Shown: piece by piece, positions 12,041 through 21,570 of the stretch
Numbering within the stretch: position 1 is the first letter of the stretch
Layout: each line of letters begins with the position of its first letter
From: Cephalopachus bancanus
Taxonomy: Eukaryota; Chordata; Mammalia; Primates; Tarsiidae
Length of the DNA stretch: 64,000 nucleotides
Reading direction: 5' to 3'
NCBI GenBank assembly: GCA_027257055.1
Contig: JAPVLO010000277.1
Location: 1,860,001-1,924,000, forward strand
Notes under the pieces: model-generated
Databases searched by the model: none
The model's input: only the letters and a program-made list of their open reading frames with translations
What the model was told of the DNA's origin: nothing
Made by a program: the position numbers and the translations under genes

Positions 12041-12621
12041 GGCCACTCTTGATCAGCAAGAGAGGTTTGGTTCACTGCAGACAGAGGAGCAGAAACATCT
12101 GTGTCCCCGTTCCAAGGCGCTGCTCCTCCTAGCGATGGCTGTGGTCACCCAAGTGGGACAACGGAATTGGTTATGACCCCTGGACCTTTCCCCAGAGTGC
12201 TTATGGGAACACTGCGCTGGGGCTTCTCTCCTGACTGTGCCATTGATCCCTACCGTCTGTTACGTGTCACAGTCACATGGACGAGAAGGGTTGGGCCTCT
12301 TGAAGAGAGGGACTCTTTGTATCCGGGACACACTGCCTGGAGACTGAAAGCTCTCCGGGGAGGGGGCTGTGTTGGTTACATCTCTTGAAAAGTTCCCCGG
12401 TGGACTGTGAGCTCCTTGAGGACAGTGGCTTTCTTTCTTTCCCTTTGTCTTCTGTAGCTGTCTAGTCCAGTGTTCAGCTGGAGCAGAGGATAAGTAAAAG
12501 CCACAGAAGCAAGAAGTCAGCACCAGCCAGTGGTGGTGGCGGCGAGGAAGGTAGGCAGGAAGAGAGGTTTTCAGGAAACATTTACGGTGAGGTTGCAAGG
12601 AGCTTAGCGCATCACTGAGAA
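12041..12621. other. Single-copy stretch
   Basis: No gene or repeat named. TTTCTTTCTTTCCCTTTG at about 12431 is a short pyrimidine run. Confidence 0.45.
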
Positions 12622-12932
12622 TGTCTTTTTTGTTGTTTTTTGTTGTTTTTTTTGAGTTGGAGTCTCATTCTGTCTCCCAGACTAGAGTGCTGTGCCACAC
12701 TCATGGCCACCCCAGCGTCAACCTGCTGGGCTCTGGCCATCCTTCCGCCTCAGCCTTCCAAGTAGCCAAAACTATAGGCATGCGCTACCATGCCCGGCTA
12801 CCTTTTGATTTATTGTAGAGACGAGATCACACCAAGTTGCCTGGGCGGGTCTCGAACCCGCAGGCTCAGGCAATCCACCCGCCCCAGCCTCCCAGAGTGC
12901 TGGGATGACAGGCTGAGCCGCCGAGCCCGGCC
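12622..12932 (-). mobile_element. Alu, lineage-specific subfamily with T-arm, antisense
   Basis: (TTGTT)n tail, GAGTTGGAGTCTCATTCTG, TTTGATTTATTGTAGAG, then the T-arm GCGGGTCTCGAACCCGC at 12845-12861 and the end GCCGCCGAGCCCGGCC. Confidence 0.94.
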
Positions 12933-14567
12933 AAGAATCAGTCTTAAGTTGAATTCTTGAATGACTAGGTGCTTGGATGGCTGGACGGATGGATAGGCTT
13001 CTGGAAGGATGGCTGAGCAACAGGAGAGTGGGCTCGTGCTTCTGGCGGGGTGCACACACAGCGTCTGCTTCCTGCATTGAAATCACACAAGGGCTAAGCC
13101 CTAGCTCCCTCTCGAGAGCTCGAGCCCAACTCCTGAGACCTTAATTTGAAGTCCCCTCATCCTGTACCTGCCCTGTAAGTCCCCGGGATCCTGGGAATCA
13201 GGCTGGGGGCCAGCCCTTCTCAGGCCAGGGAGGAGACTGTGTGGGTGGGAGTGTGGCCCGTCTCCTGTGGTCGGCTTTGGTGGACTCGGCCCTTCCTTGG
13301 AGAGGCATGCCATTCCTGCCTGGGAGAGAGGGGCCGTTGTCCCTCCTCTCCACGGATTTCTCTGCGGCTGCTCCTGCACTATTTATAACTCACCGCCTCT
13401 GCCACGCTCCGGCCCAGCTGGGAAGTGAGCACCATGGCCTCCGATTGGATTTCTCTCTTCTGGGTTCAAGCGTGCACGGAAGTAAAGCATCCTCAGAGGT
13501 CACAGCTTCTGAGCCCCACGGGTGCCTGATCAATGCCCCCAGTCATAGCTGGAGGTTGGACCCAATTAACCGTGTTAGCCTCTGCTTCCGAGAGTCGTGT
13601 TTGCAGGCTCGACCCACCTGTTGGGCTGCGGCCTGCAGCCTCAGCTGGCTGTGTCCTGGAGGCCGGAGCCGGCCAACCGCTGGAACAACGTCTGCACATT
13701 CTAGCAGCCTGTCCCAAGTCTCGCCTCCCTTGCCCGATGCCAGGAAGCTCTGTCTCCATCCCCAGAGGAGGGGGCCCAGCAGCCTGTCTCCCTCCAGCCA
13801 GCTGCAGCTCTGAAGACCTGAGACAGAGGGAGCACAACTCCGATGGGTGGTCTTGAAGTCCAGAGGCGAGGGATTCCACCCCTCTGCTCTGGAAGCCCCT
13901 GTCTTTTTATGAGGGAATGGAGGCTTATCTGGGGGAGCAGGGGGTGTCAGCCCGTCCAGGGTCTCCTCATTTCTCTTTAGGGCAAGAGCTTAGAAACCAA
14001 GACAGAGAGGAGAGGGGGATGAATCAATGCCATGCAATCCACTTTGAGTTTGGCCCCGGGCTAGGCCCTCTGGGGGCTGAAGGGACCCCAGAATAATCGA
14101 GACCATGGGCTGCCTTTGAGGGGACACATGCCGTGGGGGTGACGGACACACTTAAGGCTACATGGTCGACCCTGTCTCCTGATAGGGGCCCCCACAATGC
14201 AACCAAGAAGGAAGCTAGGACTTGGGGGGGGTGAGGTGGACTGGGGACTGGGACTCAACCTTGAGGGTGAAGGCGACTCCATGAAGCAGACGTGGAGTGA
14301 GGGTGGTCCAGCAGTGGGTCAGCTCCAGACACGCATGGTGGCAGGAAAGACAGAGCACCTCTGGCAGCAGAAAGGAGTCTGCTGAGGCAGAGGCAGAGGG
14401 GATGGGGCACCAAGGAAGGTCGGGGGAGGAACGTGGGAGAGACAGTTAACAAGGAGGCTGAGGCCACGGTGAGGAGTTGGGTCTTCTTTCTGGGCAGTGG
14501 AGAGGTGTTGATGGTTTGGGACAGGAGATTAAGGAACTGTTTCAGTTTCAGGAGGAATATTTTGGTG

Positions 14568-14568
<1 letters not shown>
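12933..14568. other. Single-copy stretch
   Basis: No exon recognised. CTATTTATAAC at 13378-13388 matches MEF2/TATA-like consensus in a GC-moderate context. Confidence 0.45.

Positions 14569-14603
<35 letters not shown>
14569..14603. repeat. GT microsatellite
   Basis: About 17 uninterrupted GT units. Confidence 0.95.
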
Positions 14604-14606
<3 letters not shown>

Positions 14607-15011
14607 CGCACCCAACCTGCTAACCATGATAACATTTCACAAATAAGCATCCATCTCCCCCAAGTGCATTCTCAAAGGGTGTACATGTCATGTCCTAGAA
14701 GAGTGGGAACTCCTGGCATGACTTGTGGTTTCTCCCAGGACACCAAGTTCCTGTGGTAGTTCTCAGCTGCCGCCCTCCTGTCCTTTGCCCCTCTTCCTCT
14801 GAGGGTCTGAATCTCATCAAGAGAAAAGCCAGCCTCGAGCCTCAGTGGTGGAAGCATCAGTCATCAGCGCCTCCCCAATTCCCCCGAGTTTGTGCAGGGG
14901 AGGAAGGCGTTGGAAGGAGCCTGTCAAATACCTCTGCAGGTGAGCAGCCACGCACAGCGTTCATTTCAGCAGCAATTTAGACATCCAGGTCTCACCAGGA
15001 AAGATGGGTAT

Positions 15012-15049
15012 GAACCGGCTCCTTGAGATCGCTATGGTAACCGGTTACC
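15012..15049. promoter_or_regulatory. Palindrome GGTAACCGGTTACC (grainyhead/RFX-like)
   Basis: A perfect 14-bp palindrome at 15036-15049 contains AACCGGTT, the known optimal site for grainyhead-like factors, flanked by GGTAAC/GTTACC half-sites of the RFX X-box type. A further AACCGG lies at 15013-15018. The surrounding DNA is single-copy. Function is inferred from motif only. Confidence 0.4.
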
Positions 15050-15574
15050 CGGCTTAGCTGGTGGCAGGAAAGGAGCTGGGAGCGGGGGGCTGAGTCACCC
15101 TGAGGGGGAGGCTGTCCCTGGGTGGGTGGAGGGATCCGGGTCAGACAGAGGGAGGGCCTGTTGACAGCAGTGGAACCCTTGACATCCGGGGCTGTTCTGA
15201 CAGGAGCGCTGCCTGACTCTCAGACTGTCACACATCCGTGGGTTTGAAGACCTAGCCCAGAGCACTGGAGGGTTCACCCTCTGTCACCTTGGGTGCCTGG
15301 GAACAGGCATAACGGAAAGACAGGGGCAGGAGAAACAGACGAGCTCTCGAGGCCCTCCCAGCCTGGCCTCAGCTGACCCTCCCCGTCTTGCAGCACACCC
15401 CGGCACCCGCTGTCACCTCAGGGTCCTGGGACCCAGTTCTATCAGACTGCTCCCTGTGCCAGGAGGGACCGGGCCCTCTGCTCATACGGGCACCTACTCG
15501 TGCCTCTGCCTGGCTTGCCTTTTCTTCCGGGAAGCCCGGCTCATCCTCAAGACACAGGTCCGACGCCTGCCCCT
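15050..15574. other. Single-copy stretch
   Basis: Nothing recognised. Confidence 0.45.
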
Positions 15575-15587
15575 TGTGTGTGTTTCC

Positions 15588-15868
15588 TTTTTGAGTCGGA
15601 GTCTCGCTCTGTCGCCCAGACCGGGGTGCAGTGGCCACCCCTGGCCACCGCAGCCTCAACCTGCGGGGCTCTGGCGCTCCTTCCGCCTCAGCCTTCCAAG
15701 TAGCTGGAACTACAGGTGCGCGCTACCACGCCCGGCTCATTTTTGACTTATTGTAGAGGTGAGGTCTCGCCATGTTGCCCAGGCGGGTCTCGAACCCGTG
15801 GGCTCAGGCAAGCCACTCACCTCAGCCTCCCAAGGCGCGGGATGACAGGCTGAGTCACAGAGCCCGGC
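15588..15868 (-). mobile_element. Alu, lineage-specific subfamily with T-arm, antisense
   Basis: The target duplication is TGTGTGTGTTTCC (15575-15587) versus TGTGTGTGTTTTC (15869-15881). The B-box stem at 15783-15799 is retained with one G-T wobble. It abuts the mariner at 15887. Confidence 0.94.
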
Positions 15869-15886
15869 TGTGTGTGTTTTCTAATA

Positions 15887-16419
15887 TGAGGGGAAGGGAA
15901 CCCCAAACCCGAAATTATGTTTTGGGCTTCGTCTGCTAGGTCCGTGTTCTAGGAACCCCTCGGCATCAGCGTACCAGCAAGCGTTGTGAGAGGCTGCATT
16001 CTGCTTCAGCGAATTTTTTTTTGTGGCAAGCAGGTGACTTCCACCATGGCAATGCACCTGCCCACGCTGTGCTGAGTGTTCAGCAGTTGTTATTGTTTTT
16101 GTTTTTGTTTTTTTCTTTTATCCACCCCACCCTCCCTGTTCACCTGGTCTCACCCTGAGCAGCTTTTTTGTTTGTTTGTTTCCTCGGATGAAAAAAGTCC
16201 TCAAAGGGAAATGTTTTGCCCATGTGAAAGAGGTGAAACAAAAAACAGCAGAAGCCTAACAGGCTTCAAAATAGATGAGTTCAAAAACTGTTTTGAGCAG
16301 TGGAAAAAGCATTTCGATAGGGGCATTGCATCAAACGGAGAGTACTTTGAAGGTGACTGAAATTTAAACATGGAAGAATAAATACACGAATTTTTATCAG
16401 TTTTTTTTTGCCCCCCATG
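15887..16419 (+). mobile_element. Internally deleted mariner transposon, copy 1
   Basis: Bounded by TA (15885-15886) and TA (16420-16421), with a left end TGAGGGGAAGGGAACCCCAA and a decayed inverted right end. The left part (CATCAGCGTACCAGC ... GAGAGGCTGCATTCTGCTTCAG) is the untranslated leader. From about 16047 it jumps to the 3' part of a mariner transposase gene: the translation near 16270-16360 reads KIDEFKNCFEQWKKHFDRG ... NGEYFEGD, a mariner C terminus. The N-terminal DNA-binding domain and first catalytic Asp are absent, and there are frame breaks. Non-functional. Confidence 0.85.
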
Positions 16420-16421
16420 TA

Positions 16422-17085
16422 CTCTGTCCCTAACCTCTCCCAGGGCACCTGTCACATGAATCAGGTGAGGTGCTGTGTGGTGTCTCTGATGACCACTGGA
16501 GTGTCAGCCCTGGTGAGCAGGCACGTGCCCGCTGGCTTCGGTGGCAAGGACCCAGCAGCCTGCCACTGCGACAGGCTCAGCAGGTGCCAGCAGAGAGAAT
16601 GAATGAATGAGTCTGGTGGTGCCCACAGGCAAGTCCCAGGCACTAACATCGATCTGCAGATTGGGTTTACAAGCTAAGCTGCTGTTGCGGGATAGGGGCT
16701 TGAAGCACTTTACAGTTTGCACAGATTAAGCAGCTGAAAACTGGCTGCTTCGTTTCCATCGAGGAGGTTCTCAAAGCCTGCTGCTGTCCTGGCCAGCCTG
16801 GGGTCAGCCTGGTTTACCCACATGGGCCAGGATGTGCCCATATACCTAGGTGCATACTCATTCATCCAACCATCTGGCTATTCTCTCGCGCTCTCTCTCC
16901 TAGCTATCTGTGTACATTTCATCGATCTCAACCGCCTGTATGTGTCTTTCGTCTATATGTATCTTTTTATCATCTACAACTACGCCTGTCTCTAGCCATC
17001 GATCATCTATATGAGACCAATCTGTCATCCCGCTGTGATCTGTGTCTGCGTATACCTATTTCTGCCCTGTCTGTCCATCGGAAGG
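16422..17085. other. Single-copy and low-complexity stretch upstream of the CpG island
   Basis: Degenerate ATCT/CATC-rich DNA at about 16855-17070. No gene. A GAATGAATGAAT run near 16595. Confidence 0.5.
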
Positions 17086-17298
17086 AAAGGCGGCTCGTGC
17101 AGGGTCTGGCCGGTGGGGGGTCTGAGCGGAGGCGAAAGCGAGGAAGGAACTGGAAAAACAGGAAGAGGAGGGCCCCGGTGGACTCCAGATCCCGCAGGCC
17201 GGCCTGGGAGGCGACGAGGCCGGGCCAGGCGAGACGCGCCGGCTCGGAGCGGGGCGTCGGGGCGCGGGACCCGCGCGGACGCGGCCGCAGGGGCCGGG

Positions 17299-17355
17299 CG
17301 CGGGGCGGGGCGGGGCTTGGGTGACGTCATCCTTGGCGCGGCCGAGGGGCGGGGC
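17299..17355. promoter_or_regulatory. GC boxes flanking a consensus CRE
   Basis: GGGGCGGGGCGGGGC at 17302-17316 (also a four-G-run quadruplex candidate with the next GGG), the full palindromic CRE TGACGTCA at 17322-17329, and a second GC box GGGGCGGGGC near 17346. Known binders are Sp/KLF and CREB/ATF factors. Confidence 0.75.
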
Positions 17356-17387
17356 TTTCGGGACGCCCCCGCCGAGGGCCCCGCGCG

Positions 17388-17398
17388 TGCGCAGGCGC
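17388..17398. promoter_or_regulatory. NRF1 site
   Basis: TGCGCAGGCGC matches the NRF1 consensus YGCGCAYGCGCR with one difference, and lies about 60 bp from the CRE. Confidence 0.65.
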
Positions 17399-17570
17399 GA
17401 TCCTGGGGCGCGCACGGGGCCCTCCCGGCGACCCCCGGGCCGTGCGGCGGCCGGGGCGGGGCGGAGAGCTGGGCCTCCGGGCGCAGGGCTCGGGGCCGGG
17501 TGGCGGCCGCGCCGCCCCGCCCTCGCCCCGGCGCCCCTGGGCCCCCTCGCCCCCCGCGCGCCCCACCTGC

Positions 17571-17580
17571 GCCACGTGAC
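17571..17580. promoter_or_regulatory. CACGTG E-box (USF/MiT type)
   Basis: GCCACGTGAC contains the palindromic E-box with flanking bases favourable to USF or MiT/TFE factors. Confidence 0.6.
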
Positions 17581-18170
17581 GGGCGCGCACGTCCCCCGCG
17601 GCCGCGCGCTGACTCGCGCGCAGAGCCCAGCCCGCCCCTCCCGGGCTGGGGCCGAGGGGACGCCGAGGCGCCGGCCTGCCGCGCGGCGGCCAGAAGCGGC
17701 GGGGAGGGGTCCCGCTGGGGCGTCGGGGCTCTCCCTGCCGCCCCTTCCCCGCTCTGGGGGTCGCGCCCTTCGGCACGGCGCCCGGCAGCTGCCCACGCCC
17801 GCCCGGGGACCGCAGGGGCGGCTGGGGGGGGCCGGGCCGCGGGGTGGAGGGAGAGCGGCCGCGGGGCGCGGGCGGGGGCTTGCCCGAGGGGCGCGTGTCG
17901 GCGTCGGCTGGGGAAGGAGCCGTTTATCCGGGTACTTCTGTGCTCCCTCGTCGCCCCCGCCCGGCAGCCCCGTCCGCAGGAGCCGAGGCCTGGACAGGGA
18001 GAGGCCTGCGTCTGGGTCGTCGCGCCGCCGCCCGCCCGTGGGGCGTCCAGACACAGCCCTTCCCACCCCAGACTCCGCCGCCTCCGCGGTCCAAGGAGGG
18101 GCAGGGACCCCGCGCTGCGCAGGTGTCGGGCTTTCCTCCAGGGAGGGCCTGTGCTCCCGTGAGCAGGCCC

Positions 18171-18645
18171 TCGGCCAGGCCCTTCCCTCCCCCCATTTCT
18201 CACCCCAGGCACTCCCTTCATCGCCTCCCCCCACCCCAATTTCTTCTGGTTCTGAGCTCGGCCCGTCTTTGGAGGGCCTGGGGCGCGCGCGGCAGGTTCT
18301 AACTACACCATCCCTGCAGCTAAAGAAGCCCAGAGCCACCTGGCCTGGTGCCCATCCGCGGTTCAAAGACACTCACCCGGGACACGTCCCTCTTTGCCAG
18401 TCCTGGCTGAGTGGCTCCGCATCCCCCCCCACTGCGCTTCCCACCTGTCTCCAGGTCCCCACCTCCCCCAAGGTGGTGGGGTTCCTAGCGGACGTGGAGT
18501 TCCTGGCAAAGAGCAGCAAAGAAGCCCTCAGTCAATATTCCCCATCGCCTCAGCCTTTCCTAAACACTCTAAAAAATCTGGACAAAGGAATTCATCCCTC
18601 TTTCCAGAGGGTCGGGCATCCCGATGTGCTCAGAAGAGTAAAAAC
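18171..18645. other. Island shore, no repeat
   Basis: C-rich, CpG-poorer DNA next to the island. It could hold a first exon or intron start, but no coding signal is visible. Confidence 0.4.
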
Positions 18646-18656
18646 AAAAGTGCAGC

Positions 18657-18937
18657 CGGGCTCGGTGGCTCACCTGTAATCCCGCGCCTTGGGAGGCCGA
18701 GGTGAGTGGATTGCCTGAGCCCGCGGGTTCGAGACCCGCCTGGGCAACTTGGCGAGACCGCGTCTCTGCAATACATTAAAAAATCAGCCAGGCGTGGCCT
18801 GTGGTTCCGGCTACTTGAAAGGCAGAGGTGGAAGGATCGCCGGAGCCCGGCAGGTCGAGGCTGCGGTGGCCGGGAGCGGCCACTGCACTCCAGTCTGGGC
18901 GACAGAGTGAGACTCCGACTCAAAAAATAAAAAAAAT
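18657..18937 (+). mobile_element. Alu, lineage-specific subfamily with T-arm, sense
   Basis: The clearest reference copy. The T-arm GCGGGTTCGAGACCCGC is at 18723-18739, and the right-arm hairpin GTGGCCG-GGAG-CGGCCAC at 18866-18883. The end is GACTCCGACTC plus an A-rich tail. The perfect 11-nt target duplication AAAAGTGCAGC is at 18646-18656 and 18938-18948. Confidence 0.96.
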
Positions 18938-18948
18938 AAAAGTGCAGC

Positions 18949-19403
18949 ACGAGGGGATTTCAGAGCACTGTGAAGGAAGTTGAAACTGGAGCTAAGGGGA
19001 TTTGGGCTACAAAACAAAGAACAAAAACCACCACCACACGTGGAGCTGGATGCGCTTTCCCAGTGAGCACAGCCGGGTGCTTGGCTCCCAGATCAAGCCA
19101 TCAGCCGCGCCCTAGCCTGGTCCCATGCGATTCCTCCCAGCCTCGGGTCCCTGTTCCTCTTTGATGGATTCCTTGTTCTCTGTTTTAGAAACGTGTGTGG
19201 ACAGGATCATCAGGCTGTGTCCTTCTGTGTCTGACTTCTTCCCTGCCACGTGATGCGGGAGAGGGTCGTCTGTGTTTAGCATGTGGCTGTAGATGGGTTG
19301 AAATTTGGATCACCTCCTGAACAAGGCATAATTTTTCTCTCTGCGGCAGTGGAGGGGCAGCATTATTCGGCCTTCTCTTGGATTGTGGCTTTTTCTCCCT
19401 GTC
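18949..19403. other. Single-copy stretch
   Basis: Nothing recognised. Confidence 0.45.
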
Positions 19404-19418
19404 CCCTGGGGTTTTACT

Positions 19419-19720
19419 TTTTTTTTTGCAAGTCAGGGGCCTCACTCTGTCACCCAGGCTGGCCCTATTATGGCTCACTATGTTATGGCTCAGTGCAGCC
19501 TCGACCTGCTGGGCTCAGGCAATCCTTCTGCCTCAGCCTCCCCAATAGCTGGGACTACAGGTGTGTGCCACCATGCCCAACTGAGTTTAAAATTTTTTTT
19601 TGTAGAAGTGAGGTCTCACTATGTCGTCCAGGCTGCTCTCGAACTTCTGGGCTCCAGCAGTCCTCTCACTTCAGCCTCCCAAAGGGTTGGGATTACAGAT
19701 ATGCACCACCATGCCCGGCC
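19419..19720 (-). mobile_element. Alu, older type, antisense
   Basis: Dimeric. The target duplication is CCCTGGGGTTTTACT (19404-19418) versus CCCTGGAGTTTTACT (19721-19735). Confidence 0.93.
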
Positions 19721-20029
19721 CCCTGGAGTTTTACTCTGATGACTTCCAGAATATCCATGCTGGTGGCTCACAGGACGGAGGCTTCACCCCAGATCTGTGC
19801 TGAATGCTCTACAATCCTGGGACCTAGAGTTCTCTTAGCCTTTCCCTGAGAAAAGATTCAGCGCCGAAACTAAACCCGGAAACGTGTTGCTGAAAAAGCT
19901 GTCCAGGTGCACCTGCCTGGATTCTTTCAAGCCTGGGGGGGCTCAGTGGGGGAGGATGGGGACCTCTAGCCTTAATGGGTGTTTGCAGGGACCACATGTA
20001 TGATCAGCCTCCCCGGGGAGCCCTCAGGG

Positions 20030-20520
20030 TATTTTCCTGCCTTTAAGGAAAGAACAGTTCCAAGCCTACACAGGTTAAGAGTTTCCCTTTAAATATTTTC
20101 CTTTCGCGGTTAGTGCTGTGCCTGCTTGCTTTTGACCGTGTGGTCATTTTTAAAACAAGAATCAATTTTCCCAGAAGGCGAGTGAAGGGCCGCTCCTCAC
20201 TCTTGGAGCCTTTTCTTCCGTGTGCATAATGAAGATTGAGATTACAGAGGTCGGACAAACAGCTTAGGGGCTCTGGAAATATGGATTATGCAAACGAGCT
20301 ATTTAAGGACCTTTAAAATTGCTGACCGGGTCCCAGAGTATTTCCTGGCTGTTAGAAGACGTGGATCGTCTAAATGGGCATTTGGGGACCTTTAAACACT
20401 CAGATTATGATGGATCTAGCGAGCCTAACAAATCCCTTCTGGCCCGTTAGGCCTATCTGCCGCGTGAGCGAAGGCGTGTTTGGACAAAGCTGAGTTGTTA
20501 CGCAGCGGCCTAAGATGGAT
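20030..20520. promoter_or_regulatory. Repeat-free block, candidate conserved regulatory element
   Basis: About 490 bp without interspersed repeats between repeat-rich DNA. It has octamer-like TTATGCAAAC (20287-20296), A/T-rich homeodomain and MEF2-like sites, and CCTTTAA four times. GGACCTTTAAA occurs at 20307-20317 and 20386-20396 within an imperfect direct repeat of about 80 bp. The enhancer role is inference. Confidence 0.35.
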
Positions 20521-20696
20521 TGGGGTCTGTCCTGCAGGCCGGAGGGTTGGAGGAGGAGGTCGGTGGCCTCCCAGGGACCCCCACAAGAGTGGCTTGGGGG
20601 CGGGTGGGCTGGAAGACAGGGCTGTGGAAAGGTGACTCTAGGTAGCAGGTCCCTCTTATTAAGGACCCTTCCCCCCACGGAAGTAAGTTTTCGTTT

Positions 20697-20802
20697 AAAA
20701 AATTTTTTTAGATGGGAGGGTTCGTGAGGCTGCCTTGGCTGGTCTTGAACTCCTGGCCTCAAGTGATCCTCCCGCCTCGGCCTCCCAAAGTGCTGAGGTT
20801 TT
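20697..20802 (-). mobile_element. Partial Alu/FLAM, antisense
   Basis: TGGTCTTGAACTCCTGGCCT to CCTCCCAAAGTGCTGAGG. Only the left-monomer half is present. Confidence 0.8.
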
Positions 20803-21318
20803 GATTTTTAATTCATCCTGCAAAGCAGGGGTAGAGAGTTAGTGTAAATACACGGGCACTGGTTTTCATACCATCTGGGGAGGGCTCTTCTGTCCCCACT
20901 AGTTCTAGAAGCACTCGGTAAGAGATGGTGAAATTCCCCCCAGCACCACAGCTCCAAGGCTAGAGCTAGGCACCTCAGCTGAACAAAAACGGGCCGTATA
21001 TTATGCATCTCCCTTAATGAATTTGTGGCAATATGTTGATGGTACAAAGGAAGTTAGTCTCTTGCTGTCCGGAGCTGACCTCTGCCAGCCTGACGCAGAC
21101 AGAGCCCTTCGGGGCAGCTGGGGAAGCCCCAGCATGCGTCTCAGCTAAGGGCTAGCTCCCTGCTTATTGATGCGTCACCTCTGTGGCCTTCAGGGTCCCT
21201 ATTCCTGGATCTCACTTTGTGATGGGCTATAGTATTTCCTTCTCCTGATCCTCTTCTCCTTTCCCCTTTCCTGGAGGCACTTAGGAAATCACATCGTGGT
21301 GAAAGCCAGTCTCCTCAG
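20803..21318. other. Single-copy stretch
   Basis: Nothing recognised. Confidence 0.4.
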
Positions 21319-21319
21319 C

Positions 21320-21450
21320 CTCCTCTTGGAGACCTGGGCAAGTCCTTTAGCCTCTCCTGCCCTGGTGTCCTTATTCGTGAAACAGGGGTGTTGATGGTGC
21401 CTGCCTCTTAGGACCACCATGGTGGGTGTTAAGGGCTTGGGACACGTTAG
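21320..21450 (+). repeat. MIR SINE
   Basis: GAGACCTGGGCAAGTCCTTTAG, GTGAAACAGGGGTGTTGATGG. Confidence 0.75.
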
Positions 21451-21474
21451 CTTGGAAACCCATGTTCTCACTTC

Positions 21475-21570
21475 AGCTTGGCGCCCAACCGGCTGTGTGG
21501 CCTTGGGAAAATCACGTCCTCTCTCTGGGTCTCATTTCATCTTCAAACTGAGGGCTAAAGGAGGTCTGCA
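21475..21570 (+). repeat. MIR SINE, second fragment
   Basis: GGCTGTGTGGCCTTGGGAAA, CTCTGGGTCTCATTTCATC. Separate from, but in line with, the MIR just upstream. Confidence 0.75.

Larger units (their letters stand above)
17086..18170. promoter_or_regulatory. CpG island, probable TATA-less promoter
   Basis: The only dense CpG cluster in the window. It is very GC-rich, with GC boxes, a CRE, an NRF1 site and an E-box within about 300 bp and no TATA box, typical of a broad housekeeping or bidirectional promoter. Open frames of 383-452 codons on both strands are a by-product of few stop codons, since overlapping frames on both strands are open together. I cannot identify the gene, its direction or a first exon. 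Possible splice donors such as CAG-GTGTCG near 18120 are weak evidence. Confidence 0.85.

Noticed and set aside
16855..17070. CRISPR-like or ordered repeat array in ATCT-rich DNA
   Set aside because: Units are degenerate low-complexity tetranucleotides without regular spacers, and the genome is vertebrate.
17011..18679. Open frames of 383-452 codons on both strands over the CpG island
   Set aside because: Several frames on both strands are open together because stop codons are scarce in GC-rich DNA. The translations are Arg/Ala/Gly/Pro-rich with no domain, and one frame runs on into an Alu.
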